Of a stretch of 8,771 nt of DNA, positions 1 through 8,001 are shown in pieces. The stretch covers positions 1 to 8,771 of the forward strand of contig JANOBJ010000387.1 of assembly GCA_031411575.1 (NCBI GenBank). The letters are read 5' to 3'. Under the pieces are notes generated by a model that saw only the letters and a list, made by a program, of their open reading frames with translations, was not told where the DNA came from and made no database searches. Source of the DNA: JANOBJ01 sp031411575. GTDB lineage: Bacteria > Pseudomonadota > Gammaproteobacteria > Burkholderiales > Burkholderiaceae_C. The number at the start of each line of letters is the position of its first letter. Within the stretch, counting starts at the first letter, position 1. The translations under genes were made by a program, and so were the position numbers.

Positions 1-2
1 AC

Positions 3-524
3 GGAATCCACGGGAGAACGGCATACGTATATTGGAACCTCATGCGCAATTGGTTCAACCATTTGGCCGCGGCCAGCCGATACGATGACGCAAAAGCGCA
101 GAAGACTCGCCAGGACTGGTGCGACTACCTCGAACTTGTCCCGCAGGCGAGTACCTTGCGGTTTCTTTCACGCGAAGCGGACAGCGCCGATAAGGCATCG
201 GCCCATTCAGAGGAGGCAGATCTCGCTTCAAAAAGAATCGACTTTATCCAGAATGCATTCGCTGCTGCGGTCGGATCGGAGGCCATTGAAGAACTGCAGC
301 GAGTACGAGAAAGAGAGGCCGATGCGTTTGACCGCACGGGGACGCAGCCCATTGCGCCTATCGGTCATCGGTATTTTCCAGTCTCTCTCAATCCCTACGT
401 CGAGAAGTGCCAGCCTGTACCGCCTGCCGCCCACAGTGACGCCTCGTATCTTCCCCCAGCCGGTTCAATAACCAGCAAGAATGCAGATGTTGAACAGGCT
501 GGGGGAAGATACGAGGTCTTGTAA
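3..524 (+). CDS. Hypothetical protein, C-terminal part (cut by left edge)
   Basis: The reading frame is open from the first bases of the window to TAA at 522-524, giving about 173 visible residues. The first in-frame ATG is at 42, but 13 further codons upstream are open and read GIHGRTAYVYWNL, so the true start probably lies outside the window. The visible part is hydrophilic and probably helical, with many Asp, Glu, Lys and Arg residues (for example IEELQRVREREADAF), and it has no membrane segment or signal peptide. I recognise no family or catalytic motif. The last 27 or so codons are encoded by a long DNA inverted repeat (442-516), so the C-terminal tail may be a product of that repeat and the ancestral end may have been elsewhere. 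Base composition is less GC-rich than in the genes to the right, which is compatible with acquired DNA. An overlapping ORF in another frame (85-471) has an unnatural Arg/Ser-rich composition and is less credible. Confidence 0.45.
   Translation, partial: GIHGRTAYVYWNLMRNWFNHLAAASRYDDAKAQKTRQDWCDYLELVPQASTLRFLSREADSADKASAHSEEADLASKRIDFIQNAFAAAVGSEAIEELQRVREREADAFDRTGTQPIAPIGHRYFPVSLNPYVEKCQPVPPAAHSDASYLPPAGSITSKNADVEQAGGRYEVL
442..516. repeat. Long inverted repeat, 27-bp arms, one mismatch
   Basis: The left arm (442-468) begins CCTCGTATCTTCCCCCAGCC. The right arm (490-516) is its reverse complement with one mismatch (G in the left arm against T in the complement of the right arm, position 20 from the outer end). 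The spacer is 21 bases (469-489). As RNA this would be a very stable stem-loop. It lies inside the last codons of the left-hand ORF and ends 6 bases before its stop codon. No T-run follows, so it is not a textbook intrinsic terminator. It could be a non-canonical terminator, a transcript stabiliser, or the footprint of a small palindromic mobile element. Confidence 0.85.
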
Positions 525-739
525 TCCAAAATCTCGCCCTTCACACACCATGCATAGGTTGCGGAAAAGGCGGGCGGGTGACAGTGCCAAATGCGGACAA
601 AGCGTTGGCGGGTGTTCTAAGCAACGAAACACCCGGTCGTCCTTATCAGGCGTTCATAGTTTGCTTTAAATAATATAGTAATTTGACAAGCGGCGAATTC
701 GCGTAGCACCGGCCAAAAGCAGACTTCCGCAGCGGCCAA
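525..739. other. Non-coding stretch with hairpin and AT-rich patch
   Basis: I see no convincing gene here. It contains a perfect 8-bp inverted repeat, CGGGTGTT at 609-616 and AACACCCG at 628-635, with an 11-base loop. It also contains a markedly AT-rich patch at about 653-686 and a 10-bp palindrome around an EcoRI-type site at 693-702. A TTGACA at 683-688 has no matching -10 box at the usual distance. The small ORF at 481-669 has no codon character and is not called. Overall GC content is lower than in the rest of the window. Confidence 0.5.
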
Positions 740-940
740 TCACCCCACGATCAGCCGCATCCCCGCCGTCTTCGCTGCCGCCTTTTCAAACGTCATGGTC
801 TGCTGGCTGCGCGTGAATGGGTACGCCGACTCCAGCCCCAGCACCGCTTGACGAGGGGTGATGTCGCGCGAAGTCATTTGGCCGACGCGTCGCGAATACG
901 GGATGATGGCGGGTGCCGCGCAGCAATGCCCGGCCGTCAT
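740..940 (-). pseudogene. Possible 3' remnant of an unrecognised gene
   Basis: A 66-codon open frame runs on the minus strand to a TGA at 740-742. Its second half (from about residue 22, MTSRDITPRQAVLGLESAYP, to the C-terminal RLIVG) has a natural amino-acid balance and reads like the tail of a soluble protein. The first 20 residues (Cys/Ala/Arg-rich) look unlike a real N-terminus, and I see no ribosome-binding site. It lies at the edge of the low-GC left segment and directly upstream of the divergent hydrolase gene. It may be the leftover C-terminal end of a gene disrupted by rearrangement, a small unknown gene, or chance. I do not recognise the family. Confidence 0.25.
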
Positions 941-960
941 GACCCCATTTCAAGCCATTT

Positions 961-1659
961 ATGAACCAAAACACCTCCACGTCCGCATCAGATGGTCATA
1001 GTTTGCTATCGTTTTTAGAGCGACCGGCAATTGAGGGCACGCCTGAACCCTGGCTGCTGGTGCTGATGCACGGCGTGGGCAGCAACGAGCAGGATTTGTT
1101 TGGCCTGGCGCCGCATGTGCCGGGGCGCTTTCATGTGGTCAGCCTGCGCGCGCCCTATGTGCTGGCGCCCGGGGCTTTTGCGTGGTTTGAGTTCCATGTG
1201 CGCCCGGACGGGTCGCGCCAGATCAATGCGGCCCAAGAGGCGGCCAGCCGGGTGCAGGTGGCGGGTAATGTGGCGGCCCACGCGCGGCGGCTGGGTATTG
1301 CGGCCGAGCGGGTGGTGGTGGGCGGCTTCAGCCAGGGCGGGATCATGAGCCTGTCGCTGCTGCGCACCCGGCCCGAGCTGCTGCACGGCGCGCTGGTGCT
1401 GCACAGCCGGCTGCTGCCCGAGGTCGAGGCCGACGCGGTGCCGCCTGCCGCGCTGGCCAGCAAGCACCTGTGGGTGAGCCACGGCCTGCAGGACACGGTG
1501 ATTCCATTGGCCAGCGCCCACGCCACGCGCGAGCGCATGGCCGAGACGCCGGTGGCACTGACCTACGCCGAGTTTCCCGGCGGGCATGAGATTCGCCCGG
1601 CCGAGCTGGCGGCGGCGATGGGCTGGCTGGCGGGGCTGGCGCGGCCGGCTGGCGCATAG
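961..1659 (+). CDS. Alpha/beta-hydrolase, phospholipase/carboxylesterase family
   Basis: This 232-residue protein fits the serine-hydrolase family that includes small carboxylesterases and lysophospholipases (usually about 210-230 residues), which cleave carboxylic esters or thioesters in the cytoplasm. The oxyanion-hole region is HGVGSNEQD (37-45). The nucleophile elbow is GFSQGG (122-127) with Ser124, and the rest of the triad is Asp178 in HGLQDTVIP and His209 in FPGGHEI. There is no signal peptide. The ATG at 961 is the only reasonable start: an in-frame stop lies at 940-942 and the next Met (residue 36) would remove the first strand. No clear Shine-Dalgarno sequence precedes it, so translation may be weak or the start leaderless. 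The early codons for HSLLSFLE are AT-rich and share a 12-mer with the non-coding region at 654-665. The gene stands alone and converges on the L,D-transpeptidase-like gene. The natural substrate cannot be told from sequence. Confidence 0.93.
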   Translation: MNQNTSTSASDGHSLLSFLERPAIEGTPEPWLLVLMHGVGSNEQDLFGLAPHVPGRFHVVSLRAPYVLAPGAFAWFEFHVRPDGSRQINAAQEAASRVQVAGNVAAHARRLGIAAERVVVGGFSQGGIMSLSLLRTRPELLHGALVLHSRLLPEVEADAVPPAALASKHLWVSHGLQDTVIPLASAHATRERMAETPVALTYAEFPGGHEIRPAELAAAMGWLAGLARPAGA

Positions 1660-1666
1660 CCCTTTT
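1633..1666 (+). terminator. Likely intrinsic terminator overlapping the hydrolase stop codon
   Basis: GGGCT (1633-1637) pairs with AGCCC (1658-1662), with an inner GCGC/GCGC pairing, and is followed at once by TTTT (1663-1666). The 3' arm includes the last two bases of the TAG stop codon at 1657-1659. The short T-run and bulged stem make it a moderate rather than strong terminator. It would separate the hydrolase from the convergent gene downstream. Confidence 0.4.
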
Positions 1667-1757
1667 CGCCTGCTTGTCGCCGCAGATCGGTCGTCGGTTC
1701 GCAAACGGTGATGTGGCGGGGCAGGCCGCCGGGCGCGAGTTGCGCAGCGCGGACTTG

Positions 1758-2510
1758 TCAGTACGCTGGGCGCGGCGCCAACGGGTGCCGCCCGGCCACG
1801 TCGTACGAGCCGAACACCTGCTGCGCGGTTGCGTGCTCGGGCAGCACGTACACCACGGCCCGCTCTCTGGCAAATACCGGGCGGATGAACGCCTCGTAAA
1901 ACGCTGCGGGAACGTTGATGCACCCCCACGAAATACGGTTGTCGTCGGGGCCGGGTGTCGCCAGCCGCTCAAGCCGGCGCTCAGCCGGGTTGCTGGCGCG
2001 CACGCGATGCATCGAAACGGCAGCGTCATAGTCCACCCAGACCACGTCGTCGCCCGTCGAGTTGTGACCGCGCTCGGCGACGAACCGGCCGGCTGGCGTG
2101 GTGCGCTGCTCCGGCAGCACCTGCGCGAGGGGGAGCAGGCCCACGCCGGGCGCCGAATCGTCGCCCGGTGTCGCGCCCAGCAGCACCGGGCTTGTACCCA
2201 GCAGCCGCGCCTGTGCACTGAACACCAGCACGGTCGCCTGGATTTTGTCGACAATCACAAAGCCCGCCCGGCCGTTGTCGGCTGAATCGGCGACCCAGTC
2301 GGCCAGTTGCCGCACGGCGGGAGACGCCGTTTGCCCGGCGAAATCGGCGTACAGCGCCAAGGCGCCGGTTATCCGTGCCGGGCCCGTCAGAGACTCGACG
2401 CCGCCAAGCGAAACCCGTGCCGGTGCTTCTCCAGGCCACTGCGACGCCGCCAGGGCGAGCGCCGCGACCGACAGCAACATGCCGGCGCAGACGATTGCGC
2501 TGCGTGCCAC
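1758..2510 (-). CDS. Exported L,D-transpeptidase-like (YkuD) protein
   Basis: This 250-residue protein starts with a hydrophobic signal segment (about residues 1-22) and so should act in the periplasm. A YkuD-type fold is suggested by IVDKIQATVLVFSAQARLLG (86-105), LLGATPGD (110-117), RTTPAGRF (136-143) and the active-site block SMHRV (His168) followed by ISWGCINVP (193-201) with Cys197. L,D-transpeptidases use this Cys to cross-link peptidoglycan stem peptides or attach proteins to them. The usual motif is S/T-HGC-R/N. Here His is replaced by Trp (SWGCIN), while the nucleophile, Gly196 and Asn199 are kept. I recall this variant from a proteobacterial subfamily, but its activity is less certain. 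The start is GTG at 2510, giving an intact signal peptide, without a visible Shine-Dalgarno sequence. The upstream gene ends 8 bases before it, so coupled translation is likely. An ATG 10 codons further in (residue 11) is the alternative but would shorten the signal. Confidence 0.85.
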   Translation of the reverse strand: MARSAIVCAGMLLSVAALALAASQWPGEAPARVSLGGVESLTGPARITGALALYADFAGQTASPAVRQLADWVADSADNGRAGFVIVDKIQATVLVFSAQARLLGTSPVLLGATPGDDSAPGVGLLPLAQVLPEQRTTPAGRFVAERGHNSTGDDVVWVDYDAAVSMHRVRASNPAERRLERLATPGPDDNRISWGCINVPAAFYEAFIRPVFARERAVVYVLPEHATAQQVFGSYDVAGRHPLAPRPAY

Positions 2511-2518
2511 AAGGGCGT

Positions 2519-3010
2519 TCAGTTTCGGTCTGCCCGTGGCGCGCGTTCGGTGATCAGCACCGAGCCGGGCTTGCGTGGAGCGCGCGCGACGGGCGCTGGC
2601 ACACCAACCGGCGCAGGCGCGGGCGCGACGCTGGTGACCACGTTGCCGCGTGTGGGCGCGACCGGTGCTACGCCTGGCGCGCCCGGCCCGGCCACATTGC
2701 CTGGCCCGCCACCGTCGCCTGCGCTGCCTCCACCAGTGCCGCCGCCAGTGCCTCCGCCAGTGCCGCCACCAGTGCCGCCACCAGTGCCTCCACCAGTGCC
2801 GCCGCCAGTACCGCCGCCAGTACCGCCGCCAGTACCGCCGCCAGTGGCAACGATGACGGCGTCAGCTGCCCAGGGTGCGGTGCCGTGGACGGACAAAGCG
2901 TGTTCCATGTTGCGCGGCGCGCTGGAGGCGGCGAGCGCCGTGCCGACGCCGGTTGCGCTGAGCACGGCCGTCACGCCGACTGTCGAAATAAGGAGTTTGA
3001 ATGAGTTCAT
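2519..3010 (-). CDS. Secreted low-complexity Gly-Gly-Gly-Thr repeat protein
   Basis: This 163-residue protein has a clear Sec-type signal peptide: MNSFK, a hydrophobic core to about residue 24, and a likely cut after ALA (25-27). Next comes a short ordinary segment (28-55), then nine GGGT units and a GGGS (57-96), a Gly/Pro/Ala/Val-rich linker (about 97-145) and a basic tail, APRKPGSVLITERAPRADRN (144-163). There is no catalytic motif, lipobox or sorting signal. The tract suggests a flexible, extended cell-envelope protein. I do not recognise a family. It is the first gene of a probable two-gene operon with the YkuD protein, which hints at a link to peptidoglycan, but that is inference. The ATG at 3010 is chosen because it gives the signal peptide; the ribosome-binding site is weak. 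The opposite strand is also open through the tract (Pro-Pro-Pro-Val), but that reading is a shadow. Confidence 0.75.
   Translation of the reverse strand: MNSFKLLISTVGVTAVLSATGVGTALAASSAPRNMEHALSVHGTAPWAADAVIVATGGGTGGGTGGGTGGGTGGGTGGGTGGGTGGGTGGGTGGGSAGDGGGPGNVAGPGAPGVAPVAPTRGNVVTSVAPAPAPVGVPAPVARAPRKPGSVLITERAPRADRN
2723..2845 (-). repeat. 12-bp in-frame tandem repeat array (Gly-Gly-Gly-Thr)
   Basis: ACT (Thr) codons recur every 12 bases, ten in all, at plus-strand AGT positions 2735, 2747, 2759 and so on to 2843. They are separated by three Gly codons and the array ends in GGG-Ser. Units differ only at Gly third positions and at the base beside the Thr codon. Three adjacent units (about 2801-2836) are identical, a sign of recent expansion. 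Because 12 is a multiple of 3, copy-number change keeps the reading frame. Confidence 0.95.
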
Positions 3011-3108
3011 GGGTACCGATCAGCGAGGGTGGAAGAGGTCGCTGCGGGGCCGGGCAACTGGGCCCGCCCCCCGCAGCTGCCTGAAGAGTAAGTGAACGTG
3101 ACTGTCAG

Positions 3109-3130
3109 GTCTGTGTGAAATGACACAGAC
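3109..3130. promoter_or_regulatory. Perfect 8-bp inverted repeat upstream of the repeat-protein operon
   Basis: GTCTGTGT (3109-3116) and ACACAGAC (3123-3130) flank a 6-base spacer. The site lies about 100 bases upstream of the repeat-protein gene, within the 212-base gap that must hold that operon's promoter and the end of gcvP transcription. Two-fold symmetry of this size fits an operator for a dimeric regulator. It could also fold as an RNA hairpin, but no T-run follows in either direction. I could not identify a convincing -35/-10 pair nearby. Confidence 0.4.
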
Positions 3131-3198
3131 GGGGCGCACCCGGGCGCCATTTCAACCTGACGACGTTCCAATGCGTGTCACGGCATCACGGCGTCAGA

Positions 3199-3214
3199 GC
3201 GTCCGCCCGGACGC
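3199..3214 (-). terminator. Hairpin just after gcvP, weak terminator candidate
   Basis: On the minus strand, GCGTCC and GGACGC form a 6-bp GC-rich stem with a GGGC loop, beginning 8 bases after the gcvP stop codon. The sequence after it (TCTGACG) has no real T-run, so it may protect the 3' end of the mRNA or pause polymerase rather than terminate efficiently. Confidence 0.3.
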
Positions 3215-3222
3215 ATTGCGCT

Positions 3223-6129
<2,907 letters not shown>

Positions 6130-6145
6130 GGCGGGGGTGTCCGGT

Positions 6146-6520
6146 TCAGGCGTTCTTGGAAAAAGCGGAGTAGGCGGGTTCGTCCATCAGCACGTCGAAC
6201 TCGGCCATGTCCTTGATGAGCATCTTGAAGAACCAGCCGTTGCCCAGCGGGTCGCTGTTGGCCAGTGACGGGTCTGCGCGCAGCGCCTCATTCACCTCGG
6301 TCACTTCGCCGGCAATCGGCATGTACACATCGGCTGCTGCCTTGACCGACTCGACCACGCCGGCCACTTCGCCCTTGCCGTACTGCCTGCCGACTACGGG
6401 CAGGTCCACGAACACCACATCGCCCAGCGCGTCCTGCGCGTGCAGCGTGATGCCGACGACCGCGGCTTCATGGTCTTCAAGCTGGATCCACTCGTGGTCT
6501 TCGGTGTATTTCATGGTCAT
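6146..6520 (-). CDS. gcvH: Glycine cleavage system H protein (lipoyl carrier)
   Basis: At 124 residues it has the normal length for H protein. It is the mobile carrier whose lipoyl-lysine swings between the P, T and L proteins, carrying the aminomethyl group left after glycine decarboxylation. The lipoylation site is ESVKAAADVY with Lys60. Other family signatures are YTEDHEWI (5-12), VGITLHAQDALGDVVFVDLP (22-41) and NEALRADPSLAN (77-88). The ATG at 6520 is chosen because GGAG (6527-6530 on the minus strand) lies 6 bases before it; the ATG two codons on is too far from that site. It sits 42 bases after gcvT and 16 bases before gcvP in one transcript. Lipoylation must be supplied by genes outside the window. 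Confidence 0.98.
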   Translation of the reverse strand: MTMKYTEDHEWIQLEDHEAAVVGITLHAQDALGDVVFVDLPVVGRQYGKGEVAGVVESVKAAADVYMPIAGEVTEVNEALRADPSLANSDPLGNGWFFKMLIKDMAEFDVLMDEPAYSAFSKNA

Positions 6521-6562
6521 GGGGTTCTCCGGGTGAAAGAAGGGTGAACGAAAGAAAGGGCG

Positions 6563-7708
6563 TCAGCCCCGGTAGTAGCGGGCGGGGACAAACGGCATGG
6601 CAGTCACTTCCATCGGCACGGGTTTGCCACGCACCATCGCGTGCACCCGGGTTCCGATGGAAGCAAATTCCGGGCGCACATAGGCCATCGCGACCGGCTG
6701 GTTGAGGGTGGGGCCGAGCAGGCCGCTGGTCACGTCGCCGATCGGCTCGCCATCCAGGCTGTGCAGGGCGGTGTGCTCGCGAACGGGGATGCGTTCCAGC
6801 GCGACCAGTCCTACCCGCTTTTTGGGCAGATTCATGCCTTTGGTGCCCGCCAGATGGTCAAGTTGTGCTATTACTTTAGTAGCGCCCGGGAATCCGCCAG
6901 CGCGCGCGCCGCCAGTGCGGCGAACCTTCTGGATGGCCCAGGTGAGACCCGCTTCCACCGGTGTGGTGGTGGTATCGATGTCGTTGCCGTACAGGCACAG
7001 GCCGGCTTCCAGCCGCAGTGAATTGCGCGCGCCCAGGCCGATGGGTTTCACCTCGGGCTGCGCCAGCAGGGCGCGGGCCAGGGTTTCGGCCTGTCCAGCG
7101 GGCACGGAGATCTCGAATCCGTCCTCGCCGGTGTAGCCGCTGCGCGTGACAAAGCAGTCGCAGCCAGCAATGTTGAACCGTCCACCCGTCATGAACACCA
7201 ATTTGTCGATACCGGGGGCAAGCCGCGCGAGCGCCGTCACCGCCTGCGGCCCCTGCAGCGCCAGCAGCGCGTGCTCGGGCATCGGGATCACAGAGCAGCG
7301 CTGGCCGATGCGCGCCGTGATGTGGGCGATATCGCCGACCTTGCAGGCACCGTTGACGATGACGAAGATATCGTCGACACGGTTGAAAAACATCAGGTCA
7401 TCGATGATGCCGCCTTCATCGTTGGTCAGCAGGCCGTAGCGCTGCTTGCCCACCGGCAGGTCGATCACGTCCACCGGCATCAGGGTTTCAAAAGCGGCTG
7501 CCGCATCGGGGCCGACCAGGCGCAACTGGCCCATGTGCGACACGTCGAACAGGCCGGCGGCGGTGCGGGTGTGGTGGTGCTCGGCCATCAGGCCAGCGGG
7601 GTACTGCACCGGCATGGAATAGCCCGCAAACGGCACCATGCGGGCGCCGAGCTCGATGTGCAGAGCATTCAGCGGGACGTGAAGCAGCGGGTCAACGGCA
7701 TCGGGCAT
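6563..7708 (-). CDS. gcvT: Glycine cleavage system T protein (aminomethyltransferase)
   Basis: At 381 residues it is slightly longer than typical T proteins (about 360-375). It transfers the methylene group from aminomethyl-lipoyl GcvH to tetrahydrofolate, releasing ammonia and leaving 5,10-methylene-tetrahydrofolate. The folate-binding GCV_T domain spans about 12-270, with MVPFAGYSMPVQY (24-36), DVSHMG (55-60), the catalytic-site motif TNDEGGIIDD (95-104) and SGYTGEDGFEIS (190-201). The C-terminal barrel follows, ending VTSGLLGPTLNQPVAMAYV and later PFVPARYYRG. The ATG at 7708 is preceded by GGAG (7718-7715) at 6 bases. It is the first gene of the gcvTHP operon and lies 48 bases after the glycine riboswitch. 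ATKVIAQ (276-282) is encoded by the same palindrome type as seen in gcvP, and with the following residues up to about 292 it may explain the slight excess length. Confidence 0.98.
   Translation of the reverse strand: MPDAVDPLLHVPLNALHIELGARMVPFAGYSMPVQYPAGLMAEHHHTRTAAGLFDVSHMGQLRLVGPDAAAAFETLMPVDVIDLPVGKQRYGLLTNDEGGIIDDLMFFNRVDDIFVIVNGACKVGDIAHITARIGQRCSVIPMPEHALLALQGPQAVTALARLAPGIDKLVFMTGGRFNIAGCDCFVTRSGYTGEDGFEISVPAGQAETLARALLAQPEVKPIGLGARNSLRLEAGLCLYGNDIDTTTTPVEAGLTWAIQKVRRTGGARAGGFPGATKVIAQLDHLAGTKGMNLPKKRVGLVALERIPVREHTALHSLDGEPIGDVTSGLLGPTLNQPVAMAYVRPEFASIGTRVHAMVRGKPVPMEVTAMPFVPARYYRG
6867..6883. repeat. Short palindromic repeat inside gcvT
   Basis: On the gcvT strand it reads GCTACT-AAAGT-AATAGC, with the same two flanks and the same reading phase as the copy at 4904-4920 in gcvP. 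It includes an ATA isoleucine codon and stands out as an AT-rich island in a GC-rich gene. Confidence 0.55.
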
Positions 7709-7727
7709 GGCATTCTCCGGGGCGAGG

Positions 7728-7748
7728 TCACACCATGGCCTTCGCCAT
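7728..7748 (-). CDS. Possible six-codon leader ORF (MAKAMV)
   Basis: Between the riboswitch and gcvT the minus strand contains ATG at 7748, five further codons (Ala, Lys, Ala, Met, Val) and TGA at 7730-7728. AGGGG (7760-7756), a plausible Shine-Dalgarno sequence, stands 7 bases before the ATG and overlaps the 3' strand of the aptamer-2 P1 stem. The stop codon lies 9 bases before the gcvT Shine-Dalgarno sequence, a distance at which a terminating ribosome could help open the gcvT start. Most of the ORF lies inside a perfect 7-bp hairpin (CCATGGC/GCCATGG, 7750-7733). It may be chance; nothing shows that it is translated. Confidence 0.25.
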   Translation of the reverse strand: MAKAMV

Positions 7749-7756
7749 GGGGCTGC

Positions 7757-7966
7757 CCCTGCTGTCCGCTTTACCTGAGAGATTCGCCCGGCCGGATGGC
7801 TTGGGGGTTGCTCCTTCGGTGGACCCGCGCGCGATCATCACGGCTGCGGTCTCTCTCCAGCAAGGAAACGCCTTTTTCAAGGCGCCTTGTCAGTCCTTTT
7901 GCCTGAGCGTTCGGGGGGACCCTGCGCCTTCGGCGGCTTCGCTGCTGCGAAACTCTCTCCTGACAG
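7757..7966 (-). promoter_or_regulatory. Tandem glycine riboswitch controlling gcvTHP
   Basis: Two glycine aptamers are readable on the minus strand. Aptamer 1 (about 7966-7888) has TGTCAG closing with CTGACA, then GGAGAGAG, CCGAAGGCGCA and CTCAGGCAAAAGGACTG. Aptamer 2 (about 7865-7757) has an 8-bp P1 (CCTTGCTG with CAGCAGGG, one T-G pair), GGAGAGAGACC, CCGAAGGAGCAA and CTCAGGTAAAGCGGACAG. These are the conserved glycine-riboswitch blocks in the right order. Such elements usually turn gcv genes on when glycine is high. The region between aptamer 2 and gcvT (7756-7709) has no hairpin with a T-run, so control of translation start looks more likely than termination. A 27-base linker with its own small hairpin separates the two aptamers. 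Confidence 0.95.
7869..7885 (-). other. Extra hairpin between the two aptamers
   Basis: CGCCTT and AAGGCG form a 6-bp stem closed by a GAAA tetraloop on the minus strand, located between the end of aptamer 1 and the P1 stem of aptamer 2. TTT follows the stem. The tetraloop makes it likely to fold. Most tandem glycine riboswitches have a much shorter linker here. Confidence 0.55.
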
Positions 7967-7971
7967 CCCGA

Positions 7972-8001
7972 ATTCTACTGCGACCGTGGGGGCCATGTTT
8001 C
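7972..8001 (-). promoter_or_regulatory. Candidate gcvTHP promoter
   Basis: TAGAAT (7977-7972) matches five of six bases of a sigma-70 -10 box. Transcription would begin about 7965, at the first base-paired position of aptamer 1, as expected for a riboswitch leader. The upstream partner GAAACA (8001-7996, 18-base spacing) matches the last three bases of TTGACA and lies inside the 85-bp repeat. This is a weak -35, so an activator or an extended -10 contact may be needed. Called by position and -10 match only. Confidence 0.4.

Noticed and set aside
590..670. Integron attC-like recombination site
   Set aside because: The hairpin and GTT-containing sequence suggested it, but the conserved outer core pair (RYYYAAC with GTTRRRY) is not present in the right arrangement.
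683..711. Sigma-70 promoter starting at TTGACA
   Set aside because: No -10-like hexamer lies 16-18 bases downstream.
786..980. Minus-strand 64-codon ORF overlapping the hydrolase start
   Set aside because: Arg/His-rich composition, and it conflicts with both the hydrolase start and the better-looking 740-940 frame.
1015..1929. Minus-strand ORF (304 codons) opposite the hydrolase
   Set aside because: Shadow of the hydrolase, which has its full catalytic triad on the plus strand.
2307..3095. Plus-strand ORF with a long Pro-Pro-Pro-Val tract
   Set aside because: It is the reverse reading of the GGGT array. The minus strand has a signal peptide and an operon partner, while the plus-strand reading has Arg-rich flanks and no plausible start context.
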